64,000 bases of DNA. Origin: Streptococcus uberis (GTDB lineage Bacteria; Bacillota; Bacilli; Lactobacillales; Streptococcaceae). Location: assembly GCF_000785785.1 (NCBI RefSeq), contig NZ_JRQN01000011.1:1-64000 (forward strand), read 5' to 3'. A program made the position numbers and the translations under genes. Below the pieces are notes generated by a model. It was not told the DNA's origin and did not search any database. It worked only from the letters and a program-made list of their open reading frames with translations. Position 1 is the stretch's first letter. The number at the start of each line of letters is the position of its first letter. Shown here piece after piece: positions 54,279 through 64,000 of this stretch.

Positions 54279-55709
54279 ATGGCTAAACCAATGAAAGCCC
54301 GTAAACACACGCTTAGAAAGGCAATTACAACAGCAGTACTAGCTGGAACAACCTTCTCAACCCTAGCAGGAACAGTAACAAGTGTATCTGCTTTAGAGAC
54401 AGCGCCTCATAAAGATGACTTAGCGAAGCTTAATGCCCTGTATGCTAAATCATTAGTCTATTCAATCCATGATAAAAATCATCCAAGAATGACAGCTGAG
54501 CAACTTAATAAAGAACTAGCTGAAATTCTTTCAGGGATAAAACCAGAAACCTTAGCGGCACTTAAAGAAGGCACAAATGAAAAGAGTATTTACTACAATA
54601 ACCCTAGATTTAATCTTCTAAAAAGTTACGAAGATAAATTTAAATTAGCAATCCCTCAAGATAGCCGTAGTAAATTAACGTCTCTAACGAAAGTTGTTAC
54701 AGAAGAAGCCGATAAACGCCTTGCTGAGGCTTTGAGAAAAGAAAAAGAAGCTAATCAGGCTTTAGAGGCTGAAAAACAAGCTCTAGAGGCTGAGAAAGCT
54801 GCTTTACAAGAAAAAATAACTGCTGAATTAAACAAAATAATTGCTCAACAAGAAGAGTTGATGAAACTTAAGGAAGCATTGAAGTTAGCTGAGTCACAAC
54901 CAAATGAGAAGGAAGATGTCCCACAAATAGATTCGGCATTACTTGAACAGTTAAAAGCAGCAGAAGCCAAAGCAAACCAACTAAAAGCACAATTAGAGAG
55001 CTCAAAACTAGAAGCAAACCAAATAATTGATAAACTAATGCGTGAAATCAACACTGCTAAAGCTGATCAATCGAATTTAGAAAGCTTGAAAGCTTTAAAT
55101 GAAAAATTACAAGCAACTGTCCAAGACCTACAAACAAAAAATAATGCACTTCTAGAAGCCCTCAACCAAGCTGAATTAGAACGCCAAGTACTTCAAAAGC
55201 AATTGCAGGATGCTGAAAATAAAGGTAAGGAACAATCTAAACCAGAAGTAAATAATAATCAGGCTGAAAAAGATGCTAAGATTGCTGACTTAACAGCACA
55301 ATTAGAAAAACAAAAATCAGATCTTACTAACCTTCAAAATCAATTATCAACAGTTGAAAAAGAGTTAGAGGCAAGCAAGGCTAAACAATCTGAATTAGAA
55401 AGAACTATTGGCGAACTGGAAGCTAAACGTGCTGAAAAAGAGGTACCACAAGCTCCTCAAGCTAACAACAACATGACAAATGTACCGTCAGCGCAAGAAG
55501 CACCAAAAGCACCGCAAGCACCAAAAGTAGCACAATCTGATGTTGCTAAAAAAGAACAAATAAGAACTGAAGCTCCTAAACAAGAAGCTAAGAATAACTT
55601 GCCATCTACTGGCGATGAGATGACAAATCCATTCTTTACAGCTGCTGCAATGGCCATTATTGCAGGAGTCACTGGCTTGACTTTCGCTCATAAACGTAAA
55701 GAAGATTAA
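54279..55709 (+). CDS. M-like LPxTG-anchored coiled-coil surface protein
   Basis: 476 residues. The signal peptide spans residues 1-38 and lacks the YSIRK motif. From about 145 to 395 the chain is heptad-rich (EANQALEAEKQALEAEKAAL, NLESLKALNEKLQATVQDL, IADLTAQLEKQKSDLTNL), a long parallel coiled coil like M proteins. A Pro/Gln-rich wall-spanning segment follows, then LPSTG at 441-445, a hydrophobic helix and the tail HKRKED for sortase A. Related proteins are Lbp of S. uberis, SimA of S. iniae and M proteins, which bind host proteins such as lactoferrin or fibrinogen; the ligand here cannot be told. GGAGAAAG precedes ATG 54279. Confidence 0.88.
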   Translation: MAKPMKARKHTLRKAITTAVLAGTTFSTLAGTVTSVSALETAPHKDDLAKLNALYAKSLVYSIHDKNHPRMTAEQLNKELAEILSGIKPETLAALKEGTNEKSIYYNNPRFNLLKSYEDKFKLAIPQDSRSKLTSLTKVVTEEADKRLAEALRKEKEANQALEAEKQALEAEKAALQEKITAELNKIIAQQEELMKLKEALKLAESQPNEKEDVPQIDSALLEQLKAAEAKANQLKAQLESSKLEANQIIDKLMREINTAKADQSNLESLKALNEKLQATVQDLQTKNNALLEALNQAELERQVLQKQLQDAENKGKEQSKPEVNNNQAEKDAKIADLTAQLEKQKSDLTNLQNQLSTVEKELEASKAKQSELERTIGELEAKRAEKEVPQAPQANNNMTNVPSAQEAPKAPQAPKVAQSDVAKKEQIRTEAPKQEAKNNLPSTGDEMTNPFFTAAAMAIIAGVTGLTFAHKRKED

Positions 55710-55753
55710 GTAGGGTGATGATTTCCCCCGAGACATTCAGTCTTACTTAATAG

Positions 55754-55790
55754 AAAAAGTGTTGCACATGATTTGTGCAACACTTTTTTA
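55754..55790. terminator. bidirectional terminator, M-like / gshAB
   Basis: A perfect 15-bp stem: AAAAAGTGTTGCACA (55754-55768) with its complement at 55774-55788, T-run on both strands. Confidence 0.9.
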
Positions 55791-55793
55791 GTA

Positions 55794-58069
55794 TCAATCA
55801 GCTATTTCTGGGAAGAGCTTTGCTAAGATTTTGGGAGTAATCATTTGACCAGGTCCTTCATGGCAATAGGTGTGCATGTACATTGATGGATTGAAATTTA
55901 ATTCAATACAAGAACAGTTTGGTTCTTCTAGGCTCGCCTTTTTGCTGATATCTGGAATAATTAAATCGACACCACAGACCCAAGCACCAATTGCTTCTGC
56001 CATTTGAGCAGCTAACTTTTTATAGGATGTATCCATCTGATTCGTTAAATCGACAGAGTCTCCACCGGTTGAAATATTTGAGTTGCGTCGAAGCTCAATT
56101 TTTTGGCCGGCTTCTAGGATGCTGTCCTCAGCTAAGCCTTCTTGAGCTAGCATCAATTTTTCAATATCTCCCAATTGGATTTTTTCTAAGGGTGACCGAT
56201 GATCTTTGCCTCGAAGTGGATTTTGATTTTTGATAGCAATTAATTCTTTAATCGTGTGTTTGCCATCTCCAACCACATTGGCGGGCAGGCGAAGAAGAAC
56301 AGCCTCGCATTTACCATCTAGAATGAAAAAGCGGTATTCTGTGCCGGAAATGAATTCTTCCACCAGAACGTCAGTATCTTCAGAAAAGGCAATATCTAAG
56401 GCTTTTTTATAATCTGTTAGGCTAGCTGGCTTTTGGAAGATGGAGATGCCTAGTCCAAAATTAGTTGATTTTGGCTTGACGACAATTGCTTTATCAGAAA
56501 TAAATTGATAATAACGAATGGCGTCATCTTTTGTCGCAAATTCGCTACCTTTAGGTGTTGGGTAACCTGCCTTGTCAAGAATTTTCTTGGTTACTGTCTT
56601 ATTAGCCATAGCTAAAGGAACGATATAATTATCTTTAGATGTCATATTACCATTTTTAACATACTCAACATGATTCTCATGCCATAGTTTTAAAAATTGG
56701 TCATTCTCGTCCAAAATTTCAAGATGAATTCCTTTTTGGATAACATCAAACATGAGCATTTGTGTTGATAATTCCATGCTTTCATAGCCTTTTAAGGCGT
56801 AGGGGGCTTCTTTTAATTCATCGGCAAAGCCTTTGGCTTGTTTTAATCCAAAAGCTTGTAAAGACCCCTCTTGACTGTAATTGGCTAATCGGCTCCAATG
56901 GTTTGTGCAGGATCAGCTACAGCCTGAGTCATCTGTTCTACTAAGTCCGCGTAGTAATTGTCTAATTGGAAGTGTTGGATGAGTTCCGTCATAGCTTTTA
57001 GAATTGCTTGTGCGTCAGCTTCTTTGGGTAAGGGCTCAAGGGCTGAAGCAAGGGCAACATCTTCGTTGAGTTGACGTGCGCTAGCAATTTCTCCATCAAA
57101 ATCAGTCATATCATCCATCCAGATGAGGCTGAGAATGAAGAGGTGAAAGCTATCCAGAGTTTCTTGTGTGATACCAAGTTTGTGGAAGGGGTTGATATCA
57201 AAGCTGCGAAACTCAATATAGGTGATGCCCTTTTCCAGGTAATCACGAGACTGTTTGCTGCCGCGTAATCGTACAGACGAGTAGAATTCTTTTTCAAGTG
57301 AGAGGGCACCAGAATTAATGGCTGCTTCCATATCTTGAATGTAGTTCTCAATAGAAGAAAAAGAAATGGTAACAGAGTCATCGTTACTATAGCCGAACTG
57401 GTGGCTAGCGCGAAGAGCTCGGACGGTATCTTGTGGTGATTGTTTATAAAAGTCTTTTTCGGCAAGTGGACTAGCTCCGAAAAGGTAAGTGACGAACCAT
57501 TGGTAACGTAAAAATTGTCTTGCAATTTTCATATAGAGCTGATTTTTAAAGTTAGTTAAATTGTCACTGTCGCTTATTTGAAACAAAAGTTTGGTTAAGT
57601 CATGTCCTAGCTCAAAGTTATAGTGAATCCCAGAAATTGATTGTAGTTTTTTGCCATAATTTTTTGCCAATTGCTGGCGATATTGGACTTCCTCTTGGTT
57701 ATCCAGTTTTGCAATTTGGATATCATCTTCAGTAATATATGGTGGCATTGATAAGGGCCAAATATATTCATGTGAATTCATCGAAGATTGAGCAACATCA
57801 GTAATAGCAAGGAGTCGCCTCAGTGCTTGTTTAGTTGTTTGCGAAATCGGGGTAATCAATTCTAGCTGTGATTCACTAAAGTCAGTTTGTATATAGGGGT
57901 GAAAGTTTCTTGAACCAAGGACTTTGGGATGATTGGTTTTTGCAATTTCCCCAGTTTCTTGGATACGTAACCCTTCACGCTCTAAGCCAAAAGTGGCTTC
58001 CATTACATTGGACTGTTGTGGCGCAGTTTGTAATAAGTGATTTAGTACCAAATACTTGGTCTCCTTCAT
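55794..58069 (-). CDS. gshAB: bifunctional glutathione synthase GshAB, frameshifted
   Basis: Repaired, it is about 758 residues. The N-terminal part is a gamma-glutamate-cysteine ligase (ATFGLEREGLRI near residue 26, SESQLELITP, and a loop with TDVAQSSMNSHEYIWPLS); the C-terminal part is an ATP-grasp glutathione synthetase (VVKPKSTNFGLGISIF, IELNFNPSMYMHTYCHEGPGQ). The frame is lost near 56891: one C missing from GCC-CGA gives an early stop after TIGAD, and the correct frame continues as RLANYSQEGSLQAFGLKQ. It makes glutathione in one enzyme, as in S. agalactiae, and helps oxidative resistance alongside the oxygen-consuming bd oxidase. Confidence 0.88.
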
Positions 58070-58171
58070 AGTCTTTTATTCCAGTTTACCTGTTTCAAGA
58101 CTGAATTTCAAAAAATTGATACGGTTGTCACAAAAAGTGGCCTGCCGAGGCAAGCCCTTTCTGAGACTGTT

Positions 58172-59449
58172 TTAAGGCTGTTTATTATCTGAATCTGTTG
58201 GCTGATCAATCTCTTCTTGTGTATGCCGCCCTTGGTTAAGGAGGGCTTGCACAATTTTTTCGTCACGTAATTTTACCGAGTCATTAATCGTTTCTGCTGA
58301 CTTGATAATAGCATGTTCTAATTGAGTACGTTTTTGACGACCGTGTTCAATAGCAGCAATAATGCCATTATTCTGAGTAACTAGGCTTTCTGCCAAGCTT
58401 GTGACAGATTTGATGGACATAGTTGGATTTTGAGCAGAACGTTCTAATGCAGGAATCACTTCTTTACTGGTTTCAGCTAACATTTGAAGGGCTGCATTGT
58501 TGGCGTTGACAATGGCATCCGCAGTCACTCCTGATTTGAGTGATTGTTGTAAAATGCCTAGTTGAGCAATTGACAACTTCATCGTAGGGATAGTGTTGCG
58601 ACGTAGCATGCCAAGCTTTTGACGCATGTCAGAAGACACTTTTACCAAATTTCTCATTTGAGGAGTAGTTGCCCATGCAACATACAAACGACTGAGGTAC
58701 TCTGTATGTTGTTGTTCAAGGGTATTGATGACCTCCGTTGTTCGTGCTAAAAGATCACTAGCATGTTGATATTCTGGTGTTTGGGCATTTAGTTTTGCAA
58801 GTTCTGTTTGGATACTGCTAGCGCGTTTAGTCGCTTCGTTTTGGCTAGCTTCGACAAAGGCAATGACACCTACTAAATTTTCAATTGATGTTGTATTATC
58901 TTCAATCAATAGCTCGGCAGAAACAATATTTCTAGCTAATGTGTCCTCTTGTTTGACCACTGCTGCAGCCATGCCATCCATTTTTTGCTCAATATTTTGA
59001 GCATCAAAATAGAATTCTTGTAAGGTGTCCTTGCTCTGTTTAAACAACTTTTGAAGTAAATTGGGTTTCTTGTCGAGCTCAGCTGGACCAATGTCTTTAT
59101 ATTTAGCAATAAAACCATTCAGTTCACGGTTGGTATTTTTTAAGAGGTCGTCGACTTGTGGAATTTCAATTTTCTTTTGTTCTGAAAGAATATGATTGAC
59201 AGTGTTATTGACGCTCTCAACGGCAGCCTGTCCAAAGTCTAAGAGTGCATTTTGATCTGACATAAAACTGTCGACTATAGCTGGAACCTTACTTTGAATG
59301 CTTGTTTGCTGCTCAGGACTTAGTTTTTCAAAGAAAGAAATAGGCTTGCTCACATCATTAGCTTCTTGGCTAATAATATCGGTTGTTTTATCATTTTTAG
59401 TTATTACATTATTTGCAATCTGATCAATATCAAAATTAAATTCTGGCAT
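58172..59449 (-). CDS. telA: toxic anion resistance protein, TelA family
   Basis: 425 residues, largely helical and charged, with the TelA-family core TPQMRNLVKVSSDMRQKLGMLRRNTIPTMKLSIAQLG and an N-terminal FFEKLSPEQQTSIQ. Members were linked to tellurite resistance and, in Gram-positives, to tolerance of cell-envelope antimicrobials; the mechanism is unclear. It directly follows xpaC (12-base gap once its frameshift is repaired), the usual pairing. GAGGGGAAGAGAT precedes ATG 59449. Confidence 0.85.
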   Translation of the reverse strand: MPEFNFDIDQIANNVITKNDKTTDIISQEANDVSKPISFFEKLSPEQQTSIQSKVPAIVDSFMSDQNALLDFGQAAVESVNNTVNHILSEQKKIEIPQVDDLLKNTNRELNGFIAKYKDIGPAELDKKPNLLQKLFKQSKDTLQEFYFDAQNIEQKMDGMAAAVVKQEDTLARNIVSAELLIEDNTTSIENLVGVIAFVEASQNEATKRASSIQTELAKLNAQTPEYQHASDLLARTTEVINTLEQQHTEYLSRLYVAWATTPQMRNLVKVSSDMRQKLGMLRRNTIPTMKLSIAQLGILQQSLKSGVTADAIVNANNAALQMLAETSKEVIPALERSAQNPTMSIKSVTSLAESLVTQNNGIIAAIEHGRQKRTQLEHAIIKSAETINDSVKLRDEKIVQALLNQGRHTQEEIDQPTDSDNKQP

Positions 59450-59461
59450 ATCTCTTCCCCT

Positions 59462-60375
59462 CTATGCTATTGTTTCTTTTTCTTCGGTGTGTTTGTTGGT
59501 TTGCATCATACGTAGGCTAATATCAAAATCACTTAGATCGCTCTCATTAAGTTGTCTTAAGGTTTCATCTAAGTCTAAATCAAACGTTTTGATGGCCTCT
59601 AACGCGTTCTCTAACGTTGTTCAGCTTTATAGTAATCTTTTGGTGATGCTTTAATTTTTAGATAACCATCTAAAATATCATAGAATTTACGCATGTTACT
59701 ATCGTGAATAGCTTCAAGTTCGGCAACATTACTAGCACATTTGATTTTCTTAAGAATCGTTTGATGATCCGTTTGAATAGATTGATAGAGTTCTTGTAAT
59801 TCAGGAGCTTGTTGAAGGATTCGTAAATGCAGATCAGGATTTTCCGGACTAGGACCACTAATTTGCTCTAATTTTTCCAACTGTAAAACGATATCAACTT
59901 TAACAGCATCAGCTTTTTGATTTATCCGATGATACACTTCTTTAGTAATTTGAGGTTTTAACTGCAATGATTCCTCTTTAATATAGTCGATACGTGCTAG
60001 AAGTTGATTAGCTGTCAGTTTGTAATGACTATAGTCATTAATAGCTAAGTAATCATTTAAGAGGAGTGTTTGTTTATCAGCTAAATGAATGGTATTTTTG
60101 AGGTCCTGTATGCGTTTTGCCAACCGCTGCCCCTCTATGCGTTTTTGCGTCTTAGTAATATGTCTAAAGCTGATCCCTAGTCCAATAGCGGTGACAAAAA
60201 GGGGAATGGCTGGAATTATTTCACTTAGCATACCAACCAATAAAATATAAGAAATCAACCAAACCCATCTAGGGAATTTAGGGATATATTGTATTACATT
60301 ATCAAATTTTTTTGTCATAAGTGGCTTACCTTTGTTCATACGTATGTTTTTCTTAAAATTCATGTCATTAACCAT
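59462..60375 (-). CDS. xpaC: XpaC-like membrane protein, frameshifted
   Basis: Repaired, about 304 residues. Two adjacent hydrophobic segments (WVWLISYILLVGMLSEIIPAIPLFVTAIGLGISF, residues about 37-70; quoted in part) are followed by a long helical, charged domain with YDILDGYLKIKASPKDYY, as in XpaC-family proteins annotated '5-bromo-4-chloroindolyl phosphate hydrolysis'. The frame breaks at 59613 (CGTTAG should be CGT-TTA-G); it continues as LENALEAIKTFDLDLDETL and ends in a C-terminal tail to 59462. ATG 60375 has AAGGTA upstream. The family pairs with TelA. Confidence 0.78.
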
Positions 60376-61977
<1,602 letters not shown>

Positions 61978-62006
61978 AGAACAGAGAAGACAAAATAGCA
62001 AAAATT

Positions 62007-62045
62007 AAAGATTGCCTTATCTTATTAAGATTAGGCAGTCTTTTT
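62007..62045 (+). terminator. purA terminator
   Basis: The stem AAAGATTGCCTTATCTT with AAGATTAGGCAGTCTTT has one mismatch and one G-U pair, followed by TTG; the T-run is at 62039-62045. Confidence 0.8.
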
Positions 62046-62346
62046 GTGTGATTTGATTAAAAAATTAATTAAAATAATTATCTATCTTTCTATCATTAGG
62101 TTAGTATGAAAGTATGCATTCTTAACATTTTGATGCAAGAAATGACACTTTATTTCTTTATCTAATAGTTATCAAACTCTTATAAACTAATCGTTCAAGA
62201 ACTTCAAACTGTTTTAAAAAAAAGAACTTCCACTCAACTCCTTAACGTTTTATAATAATACTAATGGGGCGCTAATGAACTTGATATCTAATTAATGGAT
62301 TTTTTTGTTTGCCTCGTAATAATTATAAAAAGGAAAGAGAGGAGTT
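62046..62346 (+). promoter_or_regulatory. control region of the W-module protein gene
   Basis: This 301-base AT-rich stretch contains no gene. TATAAT at 62251-62256 with TTCCAC (62228-62233) 17 bases upstream is a candidate promoter, giving a leader of about 85 bases. GAGAGGAG at 62335-62342 is the ribosome site for ATG 62347. Confidence 0.5.
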
Positions 62347-63762
62347 ATGAAAATGACTCAAAAACAACGATTTTCATTGAGAAAATACAAACTTGGTCTG
62401 GCATCTGTAATGCTAGGTGCTTTTTTTGTCAGTACTGCTGTTAGTGCCAATGACGTCCAAGTTGATTCAGTAACAGAAGAAGCAACTGCGGTTGTTACAA
62501 GTTCAGAATCGTCTGATAGTACAGGCAAGGTAAGCACGTCTGGTATTGATATGACGAAAGAATTCTGGACACCAGAAGGGTTTTTGAAAGGGCAAAAAGA
62601 TAACCCTGATCATGTACCCTATAAACATGAGTTGAAGGATAGACTTTGGAATGCAAATGATTTGTTAAAACCAAACTATCTTGAAAAACCTGTAGATACA
62701 ACTAAAGATCTGTGGACACCAAATGGCTTAACAAAAGGGAATGAAAACAATGCACCACATAAGAGCCCAGAAGCCCGTCAAGAATCAGACCGTTTGTGGA
62801 CACCAGGTAAGTTGACAACAGAGAACCAACATAAACCACGTGCCCCATTCGTGTTTAAACCGGAATCAATACCAGCGCCAAAAGATCAAACACCAGATTT
62901 AACAAAACGCTTATGGCAAGCAGGTGGAATCCTAGAAGGTTACGGTAAAAATAAACCACATAAGAGCCCAGAAGCTCGCCAAGAATCAGACCGTTTGTGG
63001 ACACCAGGTAAGTTAGCAAACAGAAAGTTTCCTAAATATGAACCAATAGACTATACTAAGCGCTTCTGGCAACCAGGTAAGTATGGTACTGCAAGCAATG
63101 GTAGCAACGATAAACGTTCAGAGTTGAATGGAAGAGATGACGCAAAACGTTTATGGACACCAGGTAAGTTGACAACAGAGAACCAACATAAACCACGTGC
63201 CCCATTCGTGTTTAAACCGGAATCAACACCAGCACCAAAATTAGATATGAGTCGTAAATTATGGAAACCGGGAACATATGGAACACAAGGTAACAAAGAT
63301 CACGATAAACGTTCAGAATTGAAAGGAAGGGACGATTCAAAACGTCTGTGGACACCAGGTAAGTTAACAACAGAACACCAATACGAACCACGTGAGCCAT
63401 TTTACTATCCGCCATTTCCGGATATGAGTCGTCGCTTCTGGCAAGCAGGAACTTATGATGAGGCTAATAATGACGAGTTTGACAAACATAAACCACAATC
63501 TCGTCGTAACGAAAGTGATCGCCTCTGGACACCAGGTAAGTTAACAACAGAGAATCAATACAAACCACGTGAACCGTTTTACTATTTTGAAAAACCAGAT
63601 CCGTCAAAACGTCTTTGGGAACCAGGAACTTATGATGAGGGAGATAATGTAGATTTTGCTCCACATAAACCATGGACTGGTCGCAATGAAAGTACGCGTT
63701 TATGGGGCCCAACAAAGCTAGGAGAAAGATTATCAAGTCGTAATTCAATTTCTAATGATTAA
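62347..63762 (+). CDS. secreted protein with about 14 tandem Trp-Pro-Gly modules
   Basis: 471 residues. The signal peptide has a YSIRK-like motif, FSLRKYKLGLASVMLG, and is cut near VSA at residue 36. The rest is a tandem array of about 14 modules of 25-32 residues, each with a basic-aromatic-Trp core such as RLWTPGKL (five exact copies), RLWEPGTY, RFWQPGKY or KLWKPGTY. Two kinds alternate: RLWTPGKLTTENQ followed by xPREPF, and (R/K)(L/F)WxxGxY followed by KRSELxGRDDxK or RNES. No LPxTG, membrane helix or known wall-binding domain follows, so it is probably released or held by another surface component. I do not recognise the family. Confidence 0.7.
   Translation: MKMTQKQRFSLRKYKLGLASVMLGAFFVSTAVSANDVQVDSVTEEATAVVTSSESSDSTGKVSTSGIDMTKEFWTPEGFLKGQKDNPDHVPYKHELKDRLWNANDLLKPNYLEKPVDTTKDLWTPNGLTKGNENNAPHKSPEARQESDRLWTPGKLTTENQHKPRAPFVFKPESIPAPKDQTPDLTKRLWQAGGILEGYGKNKPHKSPEARQESDRLWTPGKLANRKFPKYEPIDYTKRFWQPGKYGTASNGSNDKRSELNGRDDAKRLWTPGKLTTENQHKPRAPFVFKPESTPAPKLDMSRKLWKPGTYGTQGNKDHDKRSELKGRDDSKRLWTPGKLTTEHQYEPREPFYYPPFPDMSRRFWQAGTYDEANNDEFDKHKPQSRRNESDRLWTPGKLTTENQYKPREPFYYFEKPDPSKRLWEPGTYDEGDNVDFAPHKPWTGRNESTRLWGPTKLGERLSSRNSISND
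62797..63226 (+). repeat. 73-base perfect direct repeat within the W-module gene
   Basis: The 73 bases at 62797-62869 and at 63154-63226 are identical. A second, slightly diverged pair covers the segment around 62758-62815 and around 62960-63015. Such repeats allow in-frame gain or loss of modules by recombination, so module number may vary among strains, and also make this region prone to mis-assembly. Confidence 0.8.
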
Positions 63763-63822
63763 TCAGGCTAGCTCATATTTCTTCTTTTGGAAGAAGTTAT
63801 CTAAAAAGGATTCTTCAGTTTG

Positions 63823-63840
63823 GTGCTACAACTGTAGCAC
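63823..63840. other. short hairpin downstream of the W-module gene
   Basis: GTGCTACA and TGTAGCAC form a perfect 8-bp stem with a 2-base centre. It has no T-run and may be an mRNA 3' stabiliser or a protein site. Confidence 0.4.
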
Positions 63841-63888
63841 TGAGGCATTATGATGATGTGACTGTCCTGAGTAGCTATCCTTTCATCA

Positions 63889-63949
63889 AAAAAGTCCTAT
63901 AATTTCCGTAGTGTCGTATCCACTACGGAAATTATAGAGACTTTATTTT
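63889..63949 (+). terminator. strong terminator after the W-module gene
   Basis: CTATAATTTCCGTAGTG (63897-63913) pairs perfectly over 17 bp with 63921-63937; flanking AAAGTC/GACTTT extend the stem, and a T-rich stretch follows. Confidence 0.88.
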
Positions 63950-63966
63950 TTGTTTGTCACAGACTA

Positions 63967-64000
63967 TGTTACAATAGGTTTAAAAAAGAGGTGATTTATG
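63967..64000 (+). promoter_or_regulatory. promoter and start of the next gene at the window edge
   Basis: TGT-TACAAT (-10 at 63970-63975) is an extended -10; GAGGTG at 63988-63993 and ATG at 63998-64000 mark the first codon of a gene that continues beyond the window. Nothing can be said about its product. Confidence 0.5.

Noticed and set aside
54700-55450. Collagen-like or alpha-type repeat region in the surface protein
   Set aside because: No Gly-X-Y pattern and no long identical repeats; the pattern is heptad coiled coil.
62347-63762. CRISPR-like or noncoding repeat array
   Set aside because: The repeats are in frame in one long coding sequence, of unequal length, with conserved protein cores; there are no regular spacers.

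Overview
The window looks like a chromosomal segment of a low-GC pyogenic-group Streptococcus. The gene order hslO - RofA/Mga-type regulator - LPxTG surface protein, the pbp1b-rpoB-rpoC-comG-ackA block, AdcRCB and a YSIRK-like signal peptide all fit. The menA-ndh-cydABCD respiratory set, the M-like protein and the gshAB gene recall S. uberis, S. parauberis, S. iniae or S. agalactiae relatives; I do not assign a species.

Layout. 1-8.5 kb is accessory: two window-edge hairpins, an XRE regulator with a membrane partner, PPOX, GrpB and two SAM-methyltransferase genes (one behind a short leader peptide with alternative hairpins), an ASCH protein, an ECF sigma/anti-sigma pair with its own ECF-type promoter, an S41 peptidase, and three decayed genes. 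8.6-17.8 kb holds menA, ndh, cydABDC and a convergent polyprenyl diphosphate synthase: a heme- and quinone-dependent oxidase branch. 18-21 kb has an orphan ispE and the zinc-uptake genes adcRCB behind a perfect AdcR box. 21-26 kb has a secreted nuclease, tyrS and pbp1b. 26-34 kb is rpoB-rpoC. 34-40.2 kb is the competence pilus operon comGA-GG plus the comYH-type methyltransferase and ackA. 40.2-45.6 kb has an XRE/membrane/CPBP module, proC, pepA, a small CxxC membrane protein, and DUF4651-thioredoxin-ytpR-ssb. 45.6-49.8 kb is an ABC transporter operon with two paralogous binding lipoproteins behind a leader that looks like a ribosome-mediated attenuator: its peptide contains the run YYFSFF and is followed by a chain of mutually exclusive stems ending in a terminator. 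49.8-55.7 kb has a deoxynucleoside kinase, dusB, hslO, a RofA/Mga-family regulator and a divergent M-like protein. 55.8-64 kb has gshAB, telA-xpaC, purA and a secreted protein made of about 14 Trp-Pro-Gly modules.

Quality caveat. Ten genes, including essential rpoC and tyrS, are broken by eleven single-base indels, ten of them one-base losses. Restoring one base each time gives the full family length. This pattern is much better explained by sequencing or assembly error than by biology, so these genes are listed as single loci with the break position. The likely real lesions are an internal TGA in an XRE gene (3535), a truncated nucleotidyltransferase (8157) and a start-less fragment (1096).

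No rRNA, tRNA, CRISPR array or complete insertion sequence was recognised.
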